From assembly GCF_002237655.1 (NCBI RefSeq), contig NZ_NOKT01000032.1, positions 39,558 through 103,557 on the forward strand: a stretch of 64,000 bases of DNA, given 5' to 3'. This document shows positions 43,515 through 52,279 of the stretch, one piece after another. Position numbers and translations under genes: made by a program. Under the pieces are notes generated by a model. The model was not told the origin of the DNA. It saw only the letters and a program-made list of their open reading frames with translations, and searched no databases. The stretch comes from Streptomyces sp. XY006. Lineage in GTDB: Bacteria > Actinomycetota > Actinomycetes > Streptomycetales > Streptomycetaceae. Position 1 is the stretch's first letter. Each line of letters opens with the position of its first letter.

Positions 43515-45739
43515 CAGCGGCACACCGCCAGCGCGTCCAGCGCCACCGCCCCCTGCCCGCGGGGCAGCACCATGAGGGGGTTGATGTCCAACTCGGCGAG
43601 GTCGTCGCCGAGTTCCAGGGCCATGCGCTGCACGCGCAGCACGACCTCGACGAGCGCGTCCAGATCCGCCGGGGGCCGCCCCCGCACCCCCTCCAGCAGG
43701 GCCCGCCCGCGCAGCCCGGCGAGCATGTCCCGCGCCTGCTCCTCACCGAACGGCGGCACCCCCACGGCCGTGTCGCGCAGCACCTCGACCAGCACACCGC
43801 CCAGCCCGACGGTCACGGTCGGTCCGAACAGGTCGTCGTGGGTGACGCCGACGACCATCTCCACGCCGTGCTCGACCATCTGGCAGACCAGGACGCCGTC
43901 CAGCGCGACGTCCTGGTAGCGGGCGATGTCCGTCAGCTCGCGGTAGGCGTCGCGGACCTGGCTGGCCGAGGTCAGCCCGATCTTCACCAGGCCCAGCTCG
44001 GTCTTGTGGGCGATCTTCGCGCCCGAGGCCTTCATGACGACCGGGTAGCCGACCGGTCCGGCCGCCCGTACGGCCGCCGCCGCGCTGGTCACCAGCTGCT
44101 CGCGCGGGACCCGGATGCCGTACGCCCGCAGCAGCGTCTTCGCCGCGTGCTCGCTGAGCTGCCGGCCGGGCTGCATGAGGGCCCGGGCCTTGCGGTACGA
44201 CGGCGAGGGGGTGCGCGGGGCGTCGTCGAAGGGGGAGCGGTAGCCGGTGGCGAAGCGGTGGTGGGCGAGGTGGGCGCGGACGGCGGTGAGGCAGTTGCCG
44301 ACCGTGCGGAAGGTCGCCACGCGCGAGGAGCCCAGCAGGACCTCGCGGTAGGCGGGCTCGGTGCCCACGGGCGAACCCCACACCACGCACACGAGCTTGT
44401 CGGTCCGCTCAGCGGCGTCCACCAGGTCCCGGACGAGACGGTCGCTGAGCGGCGGGAACGGGCCCGTGACGGGGCAGATCAGCACGCCCACCGCCGGGTC
44501 GTCGAGGAGCGCGTCGATGATCTTCCGCCCGCGCTCGTCGCCGACCGGATGCCCGCCGTTGTCGACGGGGTTGGCCACGCTCAGGTAGGCGGGTATCCAC
44601 TGGTGCAGCTCGGCCTGCTTCGCCTCGGACAGCACCGGCAGCCGCAGGCCCGCCGCGCTCGCCAGGTCGGCCACGTGCGCCCCGGTGCCGCCGGAGATCG
44701 AGTAGACGACCACGCCGTCGGCGCGCGGCGGGCGGGCCCGGGCCAGCAGGGCCGCCGTGTCCTGGAGTTCGTCGAGGCCGTCGACGCGGATCACGCCGTA
44801 CTGCCGCAGCGCCGCGTCCACCACCGCGTCGGCGCCCGTGAGCTTGCCGGTGTGGGAGGCGGCCGTGCGGGCGCCGGTCTCGGTGCGGCCCACCTTGACG
44901 GCGACGACCGGCACCCCGCGCCGGGCGGCCCGGTCGGCGGCGAGCAGGAACGAGCGGCCGTCCTTCAGCCCTTCCAGATAGCAGGCGATGGCGCCGACCT
45001 CGGGCTGCTCGGCGAAGTACGAGAGGAAGTCGGCGGTCTCCAGGTCGGCCTCGTTGCCGGTGGGCGCCCAGTGGGAGAGGCGGATGCCGAGCTCCTGGAG
45101 GGCGAAGACGGGGCGGCCCTGGTGGCCGGACTGGGTGATCAGCGCGATCGCCGGTCCCCGGAGGTCCTCGCGGAACCGCTCGAAGGCGTTGAGGTTGGTG
45201 TTGGGCCCCAGCAGCCGCATCCCGGACCGCTCGACGGCGGCGGCGAGGCTCCGCTGGGCCGCCTCGCCCTCCGGCCCGGTCTCCGCGAACCCGGAGGCGA
45301 AGGCGACCGCGAACCGGGCCTTGGCCTCGGCCAGTTCCTCGATCACCGGCAGGGGGTCGCCGACCAGCACGACCGCGAGATCGACCTGCTCGGGCAGGTC
45401 GGCCACGGACGGGCAGCAGGGCAGGCCGAGGACGGACGGCCGGCTCGGGTGCACGGGATACAGCCGGGCGCCGACGCGCCCGGCCCAGTCGGCGAGCTGC
45501 CGCGTGATGCCGGTCCGGGGCCGTCCCTCGGTGTCCGAGGCGCCGATCACGGCGACGGACCGGGGACGGAAGAAGCGGTCGAGATCGGGGACGTCGGCGT
45601 GCAGCGGGCGTCCGCTGACGTCGAGGTCGCCCACCTGGGCCGGCCTGCCGTGCACGGCGGGCCCGGACCGTTCGCCGCAGGCGAGGGCCCGGGCCCGGCG
45701 GGAGTCGGTGGTGAGAGTGCCGTGGGTCGATCCAAGCAT
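43514..45739 (-). CDS. Acyl-CoA synthetase (NDP-forming), fused alpha-beta type
   Basis: 741 residues. CoA-binding domain from SVAVIGASDTEGRPRTG near 58; succinyl-CoA-ligase-like domains with AASHTGKLTGADAVVDAALRQ holding the phospho-His near 305; and a C-terminal ATP-grasp part from SEHAAKTLLRAYGI near 520 with PVVMKASGAKIAHKTELG and AELDINPLMVLP. It converts an acyl-CoA plus NDP and Pi to acid and NTP, or the reverse. About 40 N-terminal residues precede the fold. Two operator-like palindromes lie upstream. Confidence 0.93.
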   Translation of the reverse strand: MLGSTHGTLTTDSRRARALACGERSGPAVHGRPAQVGDLDVSGRPLHADVPDLDRFFRPRSVAVIGASDTEGRPRTGITRQLADWAGRVGARLYPVHPSRPSVLGLPCCPSVADLPEQVDLAVVLVGDPLPVIEELAEAKARFAVAFASGFAETGPEGEAAQRSLAAAVERSGMRLLGPNTNLNAFERFREDLRGPAIALITQSGHQGRPVFALQELGIRLSHWAPTGNEADLETADFLSYFAEQPEVGAIACYLEGLKDGRSFLLAADRAARRGVPVVAVKVGRTETGARTAASHTGKLTGADAVVDAALRQYGVIRVDGLDELQDTAALLARARPPRADGVVVYSISGGTGAHVADLASAAGLRLPVLSEAKQAELHQWIPAYLSVANPVDNGGHPVGDERGRKIIDALLDDPAVGVLICPVTGPFPPLSDRLVRDLVDAAERTDKLVCVVWGSPVGTEPAYREVLLGSSRVATFRTVGNCLTAVRAHLAHHRFATGYRSPFDDAPRTPSPSYRKARALMQPGRQLSEHAAKTLLRAYGIRVPREQLVTSAAAAVRAAGPVGYPVVMKASGAKIAHKTELGLVKIGLTSASQVRDAYRELTDIARYQDVALDGVLVCQMVEHGVEMVVGVTHDDLFGPTVTVGLGGVLVEVLRDTAVGVPPFGEEQARDMLAGLRGRALLEGVRGRPPADLDALVEVVLRVQRMALELGDDLAELDINPLMVLPRGQGAVALDALAVCR

Positions 45740-45770
45740 CGTTCCGCCCGCTCCTGTGAGACAGCCGCTA

Positions 45771-45787
45771 ACTGACGCCCTGTCAGA
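45771..45787. promoter_or_regulatory. Operator site 5
   Basis: ACTGACGCCCTGTCAGA in the promoter region of the NDP-forming synthetase, 31 bases from its start codon; outer bases extend the symmetry (TAACTGAC...GTCAGATTA). Confidence 0.65.
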
Positions 45788-45795
45788 TTAACGGA

Positions 45796-45812
45796 ACTGA
45801 CAGGACGTCAGG
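45796..45812. promoter_or_regulatory. Operator site 6
   Basis: ACTGACAGGACGTCAGG, centred 25 bases from site 5. It pairs five of seven positions per arm. Two sites about 2.5 helical turns apart could bind two dimers. Confidence 0.55.
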
Positions 45813-45919
45813 AATGGGCGGGAGCAGACGAGTCGGCCCGGTGGCCGGCGCGGAGCATCGGCGGGTGACGACAACGCGGCAGATGTGCGTGCCAGCCCCC
45901 GCGTTCCGAACGACGGGTC

Positions 45920-47125
45920 CTAGCCCGGCAGCCGGGAGACCTGCCCCGAACCGTCCCGGGCGACGGCCTTCGCGATCCGCACCGCGTCGATCGCCATCTC
46001 GCGGAGGTTGCCGCTGATCGGGTTCGTGAAGCCGGTGAAGTACAGGCCGGGCGCGCCCTGTGGGCTGCGGGCGCCGTGGACGACGGGCCTGCCGCGGGCG
46101 TCGAGCACACCGAGGTGGCCGACCAGGTCCTCCAGGGCGCGGACGTAGCCCGTGGCGGCGATCACGGCGTCCGGCGAGATCCGGGTGCCGTCGGCGAGGG
46201 CGACCTTGCCGCCCTCCTCGAAGGCGTCCACGGCGGCGACGACCTCCACCCGGCCCGTGCGCACGGCGTCGATCAGCCCGACGTCCTGCACCGGGATCGC
46301 CCCCTGCCGCACCCTGCTGTACAGCCCGGTGTCCGGGCGCGGCAGCCCGTGCGCCGACAGGTCGGGCATCGTCAGCTTCGCCTGGACCCGGGACATCCGG
46401 TCGACCAGGCCGACCGGCAGCCGGCGCACCAGGATGCCGCTGTACTGGGCGGCCCAGCCGGCCGTCGAACGGCGCAGGATGTGCGGGACGGTGCGCACGG
46501 CCAGCCGGACCCGGGCGGCGCCGCTCTCGACGAGGTCCACGGCGATCTCGGCGCCGGTGTTGCCGACGCCGACGACGAGGACGTCCCGGCCGGCGTAGGG
46601 CTCGCCGTTGCGGTACGCGGCGGCGTGCAGGAACTCGCCGGGGTAGGTGTCGCGGCCCGGCCAGTCCGGCACCCGTGGGGTGTGGTTGAAGCCGGTCGCG
46701 ACGACCACGGCGGCGCCGGTCAGCTCCCGGCCGCCGGTGGCGCGCAGCAGCCAGCCCGTGTCGTCGGGCAGGCGCTCCACGCGGGAGACCTCGACGCCGG
46801 TGACGATCTCCAGGCGGTGGTGCTCGGCGTACTTCTCCAGGTAGCGCACCACGTCGTCCCGGGACACCCACCGTCCGAACCGGCGTGGCATCGGCAGTCC
46901 GGGCAGGGCGGAGAAGCGGCGGGTGGTGTGCAGGTGCAGCCGGTCGTAGTGGCCGCGCCAGGACGCTCCGACCCGGTCGGACTTCTCCAGGACGACGGCC
47001 CGTATGCCCCTCGCCCGCAGCGCGTACGCGGCGGCGAGCCCGCCGGGACCGCCGCCGATGACGTAGACGGGGCGGTCGGGTGCGGGATGCGCGGAGGAGT
47101 GTGTGGGGGGTGTGGAGTCGGCCAT
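45920..47125 (-). CDS. Flavin-containing monooxygenase-like NAD(P)/FAD oxidoreductase
   Basis: 401 residues from ATG 47125; the longer frame to 47644 is a shadow of divergent DNA. FAD motif VIGGGPGGLAAAYALRARG at 23-41, NADP motif VVGVGNTGAEIAVDL near 190, and VATGFNHTPRVPDWPG resembling the FMO hallmark. This type (CzcO-like) hydroxylates or Baeyer-Villiger-oxidises small lipophilic substrates. It is divergent from the DoxX/OB-fold pair, with operator site 7 between. Confidence 0.9.
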   Translation of the reverse strand: MADSTPPTHSSAHPAPDRPVYVIGGGPGGLAAAYALRARGIRAVVLEKSDRVGASWRGHYDRLHLHTTRRFSALPGLPMPRRFGRWVSRDDVVRYLEKYAEHHRLEIVTGVEVSRVERLPDDTGWLLRATGGRELTGAAVVVATGFNHTPRVPDWPGRDTYPGEFLHAAAYRNGEPYAGRDVLVVGVGNTGAEIAVDLVESGAARVRLAVRTVPHILRRSTAGWAAQYSGILVRRLPVGLVDRMSRVQAKLTMPDLSAHGLPRPDTGLYSRVRQGAIPVQDVGLIDAVRTGRVEVVAAVDAFEEGGKVALADGTRISPDAVIAATGYVRALEDLVGHLGVLDARGRPVVHGARSPQGAPGLYFTGFTNPISGNLREMAIDAVRIAKAVARDGSGQVSRLPG

Positions 47126-47276
47126 GAGCGGGAGCGTAACCCCGGACCCGCTTGATGGGTCTCGGTCAAGACCGGAATTGGTTTCGGATTGATCACGGAT
47201 GTGCGGGACGGGACGGGGATGCGGCCGCCGCTGACGGAGCCCGGGCGGCGGTCCCGGCTCTTGTTGCCATCCCGTA

Positions 47277-47293
47277 TCTGACTTACCGTCAGA
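47277..47293. promoter_or_regulatory. Operator site 7
   Basis: TCTGACTTACCGTCAGA, an 8-1-8 palindrome with two mismatched pairs, 37 bases before the DoxX start and 151 bases from the monooxygenase start. Confidence 0.7.
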
Positions 47294-47330
47294 TTCCACC
47301 GTCGGCGTCGCTTCGGGAACGGGGGCAGGC

Positions 47331-47780
47331 ATGGACGCGATCTGGCTCAGTGGAGCGGAATGGCTGGCCGTCCTGCGGATCGGGCTCGGCCTGTGGTGGC
47401 TGGAGAGCTGGCGGCACAAGGACCGCCAGGCGTGGTTCGAGCGGGGCACCGGCATCGCGTGGGCGGCGGGCATCGCGGGGAAGCACCGCTGGAGCGCGGG
47501 CCGTTCGGGATTCCGGGTGGCCGTCGCACCGCACCCGCGCGTGATGGCGTACGTCGTCGTCCACGCCGAACTCGCCCTCGGACTGGGCCTCGTCACCGGG
47601 TTCCTCACCCCGGTCGCCCTGGCCGGCGGGTTCCTCCTCAACACCCTCTACTTCACGCTCATGATCCACGACGTGGCCGAGCAGGGGCAGAACTCGATGA
47701 TGGCGCTGATGTCGGTGGTCGGGCTGTTCGGGATGTCCTGGCAGACCTGGTCGCTGGACAGCGCGCTGGGACTGTTCTGA
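47331..47780 (+). CDS. DoxX-like membrane protein
   Basis: 149 residues with about four membrane segments (AEWLAVLRIGLGLWWLESW, MAYVVVHAELALGLGLVTGF, TPVALAGGFLLNTLYFTLM, SMMALMSVVGLFGMSW). RIGLGLWWLES is the typical start of DoxX/TQO small-subunit proteins, which pass electrons to quinone or assist membrane redox complexes. Its stop overlaps the following OB-fold gene (TGATG), so the two are co-translated. A partner role in the catabolic pathway is inferred only from context. Confidence 0.85.
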   Translation: MDAIWLSGAEWLAVLRIGLGLWWLESWRHKDRQAWFERGTGIAWAAGIAGKHRWSAGRSGFRVAVAPHPRVMAYVVVHAELALGLGLVTGFLTPVALAGGFLLNTLYFTLMIHDVAEQGQNSMMALMSVVGLFGMSWQTWSLDSALGLF

Positions 47781-48271
47781 TGACCGGCCGCTTCGACGTA
47801 CCGGAGACCGACGCCTTCACCCGGACCTACTGGAGCGCGGCGGCCGAGGGCAGGCTGCTGATCCGCCGCTGTCGTGCCTGCGGCCGGGCCCACCACTACC
47901 CGCGGGAGTTCTGCCCCCACTGCTGGAGCGAGGACGTGGCGTGGGAGACGGCGAGCGGCCGTGCCACGCTCTACACCTGGTCCGTCGTCCACCGCAACGA
48001 CCTGCCGCCCTTCACGGACCGCACGCCCTACGTCGCGGCCGTGGTGGACCTGGCCGAGGGACCGCGGATGATGACGGAGATCGTACGGGCGGAGGCGGAT
48101 CCATTCGGCTCGGATCCATTCGGCTCGGATCCTGCCGGCTCGGATCCATTCGGCGGTGCCGGACCGGAGCTGTCGGCCGGCGCGGCCCTGGAGGTGGCGT
48201 TCCGGCAGGGCATACCGGTCTTCCGGGTGGCGCCACCCCCGGCCAGGGAGCCCGGGCGGCGCCGGGGGTGA
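47780..48271 (+). CDS. Zn-ribbon/OB-fold (DUF35) protein
   Basis: 163 residues. The N-terminal helix and zinc ribbon have two CxxC pairs (RCRACG near 31 and FCPHCW near 44), followed by an OB-fold (TLYTWSVVHRN, TPYVAAVVDLAEGPRM). DUF35 proteins are partners of Ltp2-type thiolase-fold aldolases and acyl-CoA hydratases in steroid side-chain degradation. A GSDPF repeat expansion sits in the OB-fold loop at 107-125. Partner here may be the Ltp-like gene at 52280. Confidence 0.9.
   Translation: MTGRFDVPETDAFTRTYWSAAAEGRLLIRRCRACGRAHHYPREFCPHCWSEDVAWETASGRATLYTWSVVHRNDLPPFTDRTPYVAAVVDLAEGPRMMTEIVRAEADPFGSDPFGSDPAGSDPFGGAGPELSAGAALEVAFRQGIPVFRVAPPPAREPGRRRG
48098..48154. repeat. 15-bp tandem repeat inside the DUF35 gene
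   Basis: GATCCATTCGGCTCG recurs about 3.8 times in frame, encoding DPFGS-DPFGS-DPAGS-DPFG. It lies in a loop between two OB-fold strands. Confidence 0.88.
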
Positions 48272-48660
48272 GCGGCACCCCCGGTTCGGCGGCATCCGAG
48301 CCGAACCGGGGCGGCCGAGGCCGTCGATGCCCACCCCTGGCGCATCCCCGCAGCGCACCGGCCTGCCGTGTACCGCCGGCGGTGGGCCGGCCTGCTCGCG
48401 GTCTTTCGGCGCCGTCGGCGCTGCCGGCGCTCGGCGCGCACCCGGCCACCGGCCCGGACGCGGACCCGGGGCCGTGACCCGGGCCGGGGGGCGGGGAGGG
48501 CCCGCGGCGTCTGCCCTCGTTACTCGCGTTCGATGTGTCGTCGAGGTCGCGGGGCGCGCGGCCCGCGTTGCCGAAGTGGGGCCCCGGCGTCCGGCGTGGG
48601 GTAGCTCTCGATCGGGCCGGCGCCGGTTTCGTGCGGCGGGTTACGGGTTTGAATGGGGCC
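48272..48660. other. Spacer without a gene
   Basis: 389 bases of GC-rich DNA between the DUF35 gene and a GNAT gene. No coding frame with normal composition, operator copy or strong hairpin is seen; Arg/Pro-rich frames here are shadows. The promoter of the GNAT gene must lie at its right end. Confidence 0.5.
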
Positions 48661-49263
48661 ATGGCCTCCCTACGTGACCCGTCCCTGACCGGTCCCCGTG
48701 CGGAACTGCACGGGCACGGCCTGATCCTGCGGCCCTGGGACGCCGGGTCGGGCTCCGACGTCGGTACCTGGCTGCGCGGCATGCGGGACCCGGAGTTCCG
48801 CCGCTGGAACACCCCGCTGCGGCTGGTCACGGACCGGGCGAGCGCCCGCGAGTCCCTGCGGGCGCGGGCGCAGAGCGCCACGGAGGGCACCTCCGTCTCC
48901 TTCCGCGTCGCGGACGAGCGGACCGGCGAGGCCCTGGGGCACATCGGCGTCAACGAGATCAAGTACCACCTGAAGGTCGCCCGCGTCGGCTACTGGGTGC
49001 TCCCCGAGGCCCGGGGCAGGGGCGTCGCCACGGGGGCCCTGCTGCTCGCCGCCGACTGGGCCTTCGCCCAACTCGGCCTTCACCGCCTGGAACTGGACCA
49101 CGCCGTCGGCCACGACGCCTCGTGCCGGATAGCGCAGCGGTGCGGTTTCGCCTACGAGGGCACCCTGCGCGGGGCGGTCTTCCAGGAGGGCCGGCACGAC
49201 GCGTTCCGGGACGCCCACCTCCACGCCCGGCTGGCGACGGACCCGCCCCCGGCGGCTCCTTGA
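48661..49263 (+). CDS. GNAT-family N-acetyltransferase (RimJ/RimL type)
   Basis: 200 residues. VARVGYWVLPEARGRGVATGALLLAADWAF near 102 is the acetyl-CoA-binding motif A, and LHRLELDHAVGHDASCRIAQRCGFAYEGTLR near 138 motif B, typical of RimJ/RimL-like enzymes. It acetylates the amino group of a protein N-terminus or a small molecule. ATG 48661. It stands alone between two spacers and is not clearly linked to the catabolic set. Confidence 0.88.
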   Translation: MASLRDPSLTGPRAELHGHGLILRPWDAGSGSDVGTWLRGMRDPEFRRWNTPLRLVTDRASARESLRARAQSATEGTSVSFRVADERTGEALGHIGVNEIKYHLKVARVGYWVLPEARGRGVATGALLLAADWAFAQLGLHRLELDHAVGHDASCRIAQRCGFAYEGTLRGAVFQEGRHDAFRDAHLHARLATDPPPAAP

Positions 49264-49355
49264 GCATCAGGTGACCCAGATCACACGGGCGGGCCGGTGA
49301 GTCCGTCCCGCCGCGCCGGTCGTATCGGGTGACCACAGAGAAGGGACCACCCCAG

Positions 49356-49568
49356 ATGACCGCACCCGTGAAGGGCCCCGCGAGCTACTTCCCCTCCATC
49401 GAGAAGAAGTACGGCCGCCCGATCGCCGACTGGCAGGCCCTCATCCGCTCCTCGCCCCTGACCCGCCACATGGAGCTCGTCACCTGGCTCAAGACCGAGC
49501 ACGGCCTGGGCCACGGCCACGCCAACGCGCTCGTCGCCCACACCCTCGCCGAGGACAGCGGCGCATGA
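49356..49568 (+). CDS. DUF4287 domain protein
   Basis: 70 residues from ATG 49356; a GTG at 49329 would add 9. ASYFPSIEKKYGRPIADW and HMELVTWLKTEHGLGHGHANALVAH are the DUF4287 signature, small basic helical proteins of unknown role frequent in actinobacteria and proteobacteria. No neighbour explains it. GC and codon use match the surroundings. Confidence 0.85.
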   Translation: MTAPVKGPASYFPSIEKKYGRPIADWQALIRSSPLTRHMELVTWLKTEHGLGHGHANALVAHTLAEDSGA

Positions 49569-49625
49569 GCTGACCGGCGCGGAAAACGAGAGGTGCCGGA
49601 CGGCGCACCGGCGGCACCATGAGGC

Positions 49626-50558
49626 ATGGACACCGACTCCCGCTCCAACTCCGACTCCGACTCCGAAATCCACACCGACACCGGCTCCCGCACCGGCGCG
49701 TGGCACCTCACCCACGACCTCGACGACTTCCTGCTCCGGAGCGGGGACTTCCTGCGGTCCCGCCCGGCCCTGCACACCGTCCCGCTGACCGTCACGGAGA
49801 CCCTGCGCACCCGTGGGCCGCACGTGTACGGCGACGGCGCACCGGAGTTCGGGGTGCTGGAGCGGGACGGGGAGGTCCGGGCCGCGTTCTTCCGCACACC
49901 GCCGCACTGGCTGAACCTCACCGCCCTCACCCCCGGCGAGGCCGACGACCTCGCGGCGACGCTGGCCGGCCTGGGCAGGCCCCTGCCCGGTGTGAGCGCC
50001 GACCGCGACACCGCCGCCGCGTTCGTCACCGCCTGGCAGCGGCACACGGGCGCGACGGCCGTGCTCCGCCAGCGCCAGCGGCTCTACCGGCTCGGCACGC
50101 TGACCCCGCCCCGGCCGCTGCCGCCCGGCAGGCCGCGGATCGCCGTCCGGGCGGATCACGCACTCCTCGTGCGCTGGCACGACGAGTTCGCCGAGGCCGT
50201 CGGGGCGGGCACCGTCCGGGACTCCGCGGAGTGGGCGGACGCCCGGATCGACAGCGGCGGCATCACCTTCTGGGAGACCCCCGACGGCACCCCGGTCGCG
50301 ATGGCCGGCACGGGTCCGCGGGTCGCCGGGCAGGTGCGCGTCGCCTCCGTGTACACCCCGGCCCACCTGCGCGGCCGTGGCTACGCGGGCGCCGTCACGG
50401 CCGAGGTCAGCCGTGCCGCCCTCGCCGCCGGGGCCGACGAGGTGCTGCTCTTCACGGATCTGGTGAACCCGACCAGCAACGGCCTGTACCAGCGGATCGG
50501 GTACCGGCCCGTCGCGGACTTCGCGGTGTACGACTTCGCCCGGACGGGCCGGGGCTAG
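49626..50558 (+). CDS. GNAT-family N-acetyltransferase
   Basis: 310 residues. The first 20 are a Ser/Asp-rich low-complexity tail encoded by GACTCC repeats. The acetyltransferase fold is in the C-terminal half: VASVYTPAHLRGRGYAGAVTAEVSRAAL near 240 is motif A with the R-G-x-G-Y loop, and LFTDLVNPTSNGLYQRIGYRPVADF is motif B. N-terminal half is a related but degenerate domain (RAAFFRTPPHWLNLTAL). Substrate unknown. Confidence 0.88.
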   Translation: MDTDSRSNSDSDSEIHTDTGSRTGAWHLTHDLDDFLLRSGDFLRSRPALHTVPLTVTETLRTRGPHVYGDGAPEFGVLERDGEVRAAFFRTPPHWLNLTALTPGEADDLAATLAGLGRPLPGVSADRDTAAAFVTAWQRHTGATAVLRQRQRLYRLGTLTPPRPLPPGRPRIAVRADHALLVRWHDEFAEAVGAGTVRDSAEWADARIDSGGITFWETPDGTPVAMAGTGPRVAGQVRVASVYTPAHLRGRGYAGAVTAEVSRAALAAGADEVLLFTDLVNPTSNGLYQRIGYRPVADFAVYDFARTGRG

Positions 50559-50665
50559 CCACGCCGGGCCGGACGCGCGGGGACCAGCGGTGAAGCCAAC
50601 CGGCGCCGCGGCCCGGCGGACCGGGCTCCGGGCCGGACCGGACACCACGGGCACCGTGCACGTAG

Positions 50666-51058
50666 GCCCCCGGTCGGACCGGCCCCACGGACGCCCCCGG
50701 TCGGACCGGCCCCGGTCGGACCGGCACCACGGACGCTCCCTGTCGGACCGGCACCGGTCCCGGAGCCTCACCACGGACGCCCCCGGTCGGACCGGCACCA
50801 CGGACGCTCCCTGTCGGACCGGCCCCGGTCCCGGAGCCCCACTACGGACGCTCCCGGTCGGACCCGCCCCGGTCCCGGAGCCCCACTACGGACGCCCGCG
50901 GTCGGGCCGGCCCCGGTCCTGGAGCCTCACCACGGACGCCCCCGGTCGGACCGGCCCCGGTCGGACCGACACCCCGACGCCCCCGGTCGGACCGGCCCCG
51001 GTCCCGCAGCCTCACCACGGACGCCCCCGGTCGGACCGGCCCCGGTCCCGGAGCCTCC
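50666..51058. repeat. Degenerate minisatellite between GNAT and PdxH-like genes
   Basis: About nine copies of ACGGACGCCCCCGGTCGG and many of GGTCGGACCGGC and GGTCCCGGAGCC alternate over 390 bases at 27-45 base intervals, with full units near 44 bases. CGGTC-G-GACCG in each unit is self-complementary. The array begins 108 bases after the GNAT stop and ends at the stop codon of the PdxH-like gene. Reading frames crossing it are repetitive and not believed. The rest of the 501-base spacer shows nothing. Confidence 0.88.
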
Positions 51059-51059
51059 T

Positions 51060-51734
51060 TCACGGCCACAGCAGTTCCCGCGTCCACCCCGTCTCCGGGC
51101 TCTCCGCGTGCCGGTAGCGGAGCCGGACGTGTCGTCGGCGTTCGTCGCCCTGGAAGAACTCGGCCTCCTCGGCGCGCAGCCGGTACAGCGTCCAGGAGGG
51201 CACCGGTGCCTCCGGCTCCCGCGCGGCCCGTTCCCACGCCGACTCCGAGGCCCGGTTCAGTTCCTCCAGCGAGCCGAGGACCTCGCTCTGCCGCCCGGTC
51301 AGGGCGGCGGCCAGGGCGCCTGTCGAGCGGGCGTGGAGGTCGCCCCGGGACTCCTCGGAGGGCGCGGCCGTCACAGGGCCGCGGACACGGACCTGGCGGC
51401 CCAGCACGGGCCAGTAGAAGCAGAGCGCGGCGTACGGGCGGCCGGTGAGGTGGCGGCCCTTGCGGCTGCCGGCGTGGGACGCGAAGGACCAGCCCCGCTC
51501 GTCCGCGCCGTGCAGCATCACGATCCGTACGTCGGGCAGGCCCGACGCGTCCGCGGTGGCCAGGGACATGGTGTGCGGCTCGGGCTGCCCGGCCGCCACC
51601 GCCTGCGCGAACCACTCGGCGAACAGGGGCAGGGGGTCCTCGGGGGCGGTGGCCGGGTCGAAGGGCCGCAGGTCCGTGGTCTCCGGGGCCCACACCCGCA
51701 GTGACCTCAGCAGCTCGTGAAGATCGGTTGCCAT
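51060..51734 (-). CDS. Pyridoxamine 5'-phosphate oxidase-like protein (PdxH paralogue)
   Basis: 224 residues. DVRIVMLHGADERGWSFASHAGSRKGRHL and the C-terminal FFQGDERRRHVRLRYRH follow the PdxH pattern, but the conserved HGSQLGAW region is replaced (LHARSTGALAAAL) and the fold ends ELLWP. It is thus a diverged paralogue of the true PdxH at 2659-3327, possibly acting on another pyridoxine-like or flavin substrate (PhzG-type enzymes look like this). Its stop abuts a minisatellite. Confidence 0.87.
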   Translation of the reverse strand: MATDLHELLRSLRVWAPETTDLRPFDPATAPEDPLPLFAEWFAQAVAAGQPEPHTMSLATADASGLPDVRIVMLHGADERGWSFASHAGSRKGRHLTGRPYAALCFYWPVLGRQVRVRGPVTAAPSEESRGDLHARSTGALAAALTGRQSEVLGSLEELNRASESAWERAAREPEAPVPSWTLYRLRAEEAEFFQGDERRRHVRLRYRHAESPETGWTRELLWP

Positions 51735-51770
51735 GCCCCGATTGTCACCGCTCCCCGGGCTCCCCGGGGC

Positions 51771-52196
51771 TCACACCTGTCCCAGGTCCGAGGAGACCCA
51801 CCGCTCCGGCCGCATCCGCAGCACCAGCTGCTCCCCGTGGTTCTTCCAGGCGAAGTCGACATAGCCGTCGACCTTCTCGGGCGGCAGGTAGCGCGCCGAG
51901 ATCTCCCGGAGCTGGTCAAGGGTCGCGGGCGACGTGCCGACCACCGGGCCCTCCACGGACACGTACCGGATCGTGGGCTCCACCCGGTCCACCATCAGCG
52001 AGAACCGGCCCGCGGCGCTGATCAGCTGGTTCTTCCGGGAGTCGAGCCCGGTCATGATCCAGATGTCGCCGCCGGGCTCGTACTGGTACCAGATCGGCAC
52101 GGTGAGCGGGGCGCGGCCCGCTCCCGCGTCGACCGCGAGGGCCGCGATGTGCGGCTCGGCCAGGAACTGTTCACGTTCGTCGCGGGACAGGGCCAC
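51771..52196 (-). CDS. Pyridoxamine 5'-phosphate oxidase-family protein (F420/FMN split barrel)
   Basis: 141 residues from GTG 52196, placed 6 bases after AAGGAG. LAEPHIAALAVDAG, PLTVPIWYQYEPGGDIWIMTG and NQLISAAGRFSLMVDR are the split-beta-barrel core of PPOX/Rv-type flavin or F420 proteins. The longer frame reaching 53477 is a shadow of the Ltp-like gene. It probably reduces or binds a small molecule with F420 or FMN. It lies 83 bases downstream of the Ltp-like gene and may share its transcript. Confidence 0.85.
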   Translation of the reverse strand: MALSRDEREQFLAEPHIAALAVDAGAGRAPLTVPIWYQYEPGGDIWIMTGLDSRKNQLISAAGRFSLMVDRVEPTIRYVSVEGPVVGTSPATLDQLREISARYLPPEKVDGYVDFAWKNHGEQLVLRMRPERWVSSDLGQV

Positions 52197-52279
52197 CACG
52201 GACTCCTTCGGCAGAACGGTCGCTTCCCGGGTCAACGCCCGTGCCGGGCGACGGTGTTCCCCTCCCGGAGCCGGGCCGG

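Noticed and set aside
47126..47644. N-terminal extension of the flavin monooxygenase
   Set aside because: It would run antisense through the DoxX gene and operator site 7; the FAD motif starts properly after ATG 47125.
50590..51117. 175-codon frame across the minisatellite
   Set aside because: Product is only repeats of RTGPGP/TDAPGR type, changes frame content with unit length, and overlaps the PdxH-like gene.
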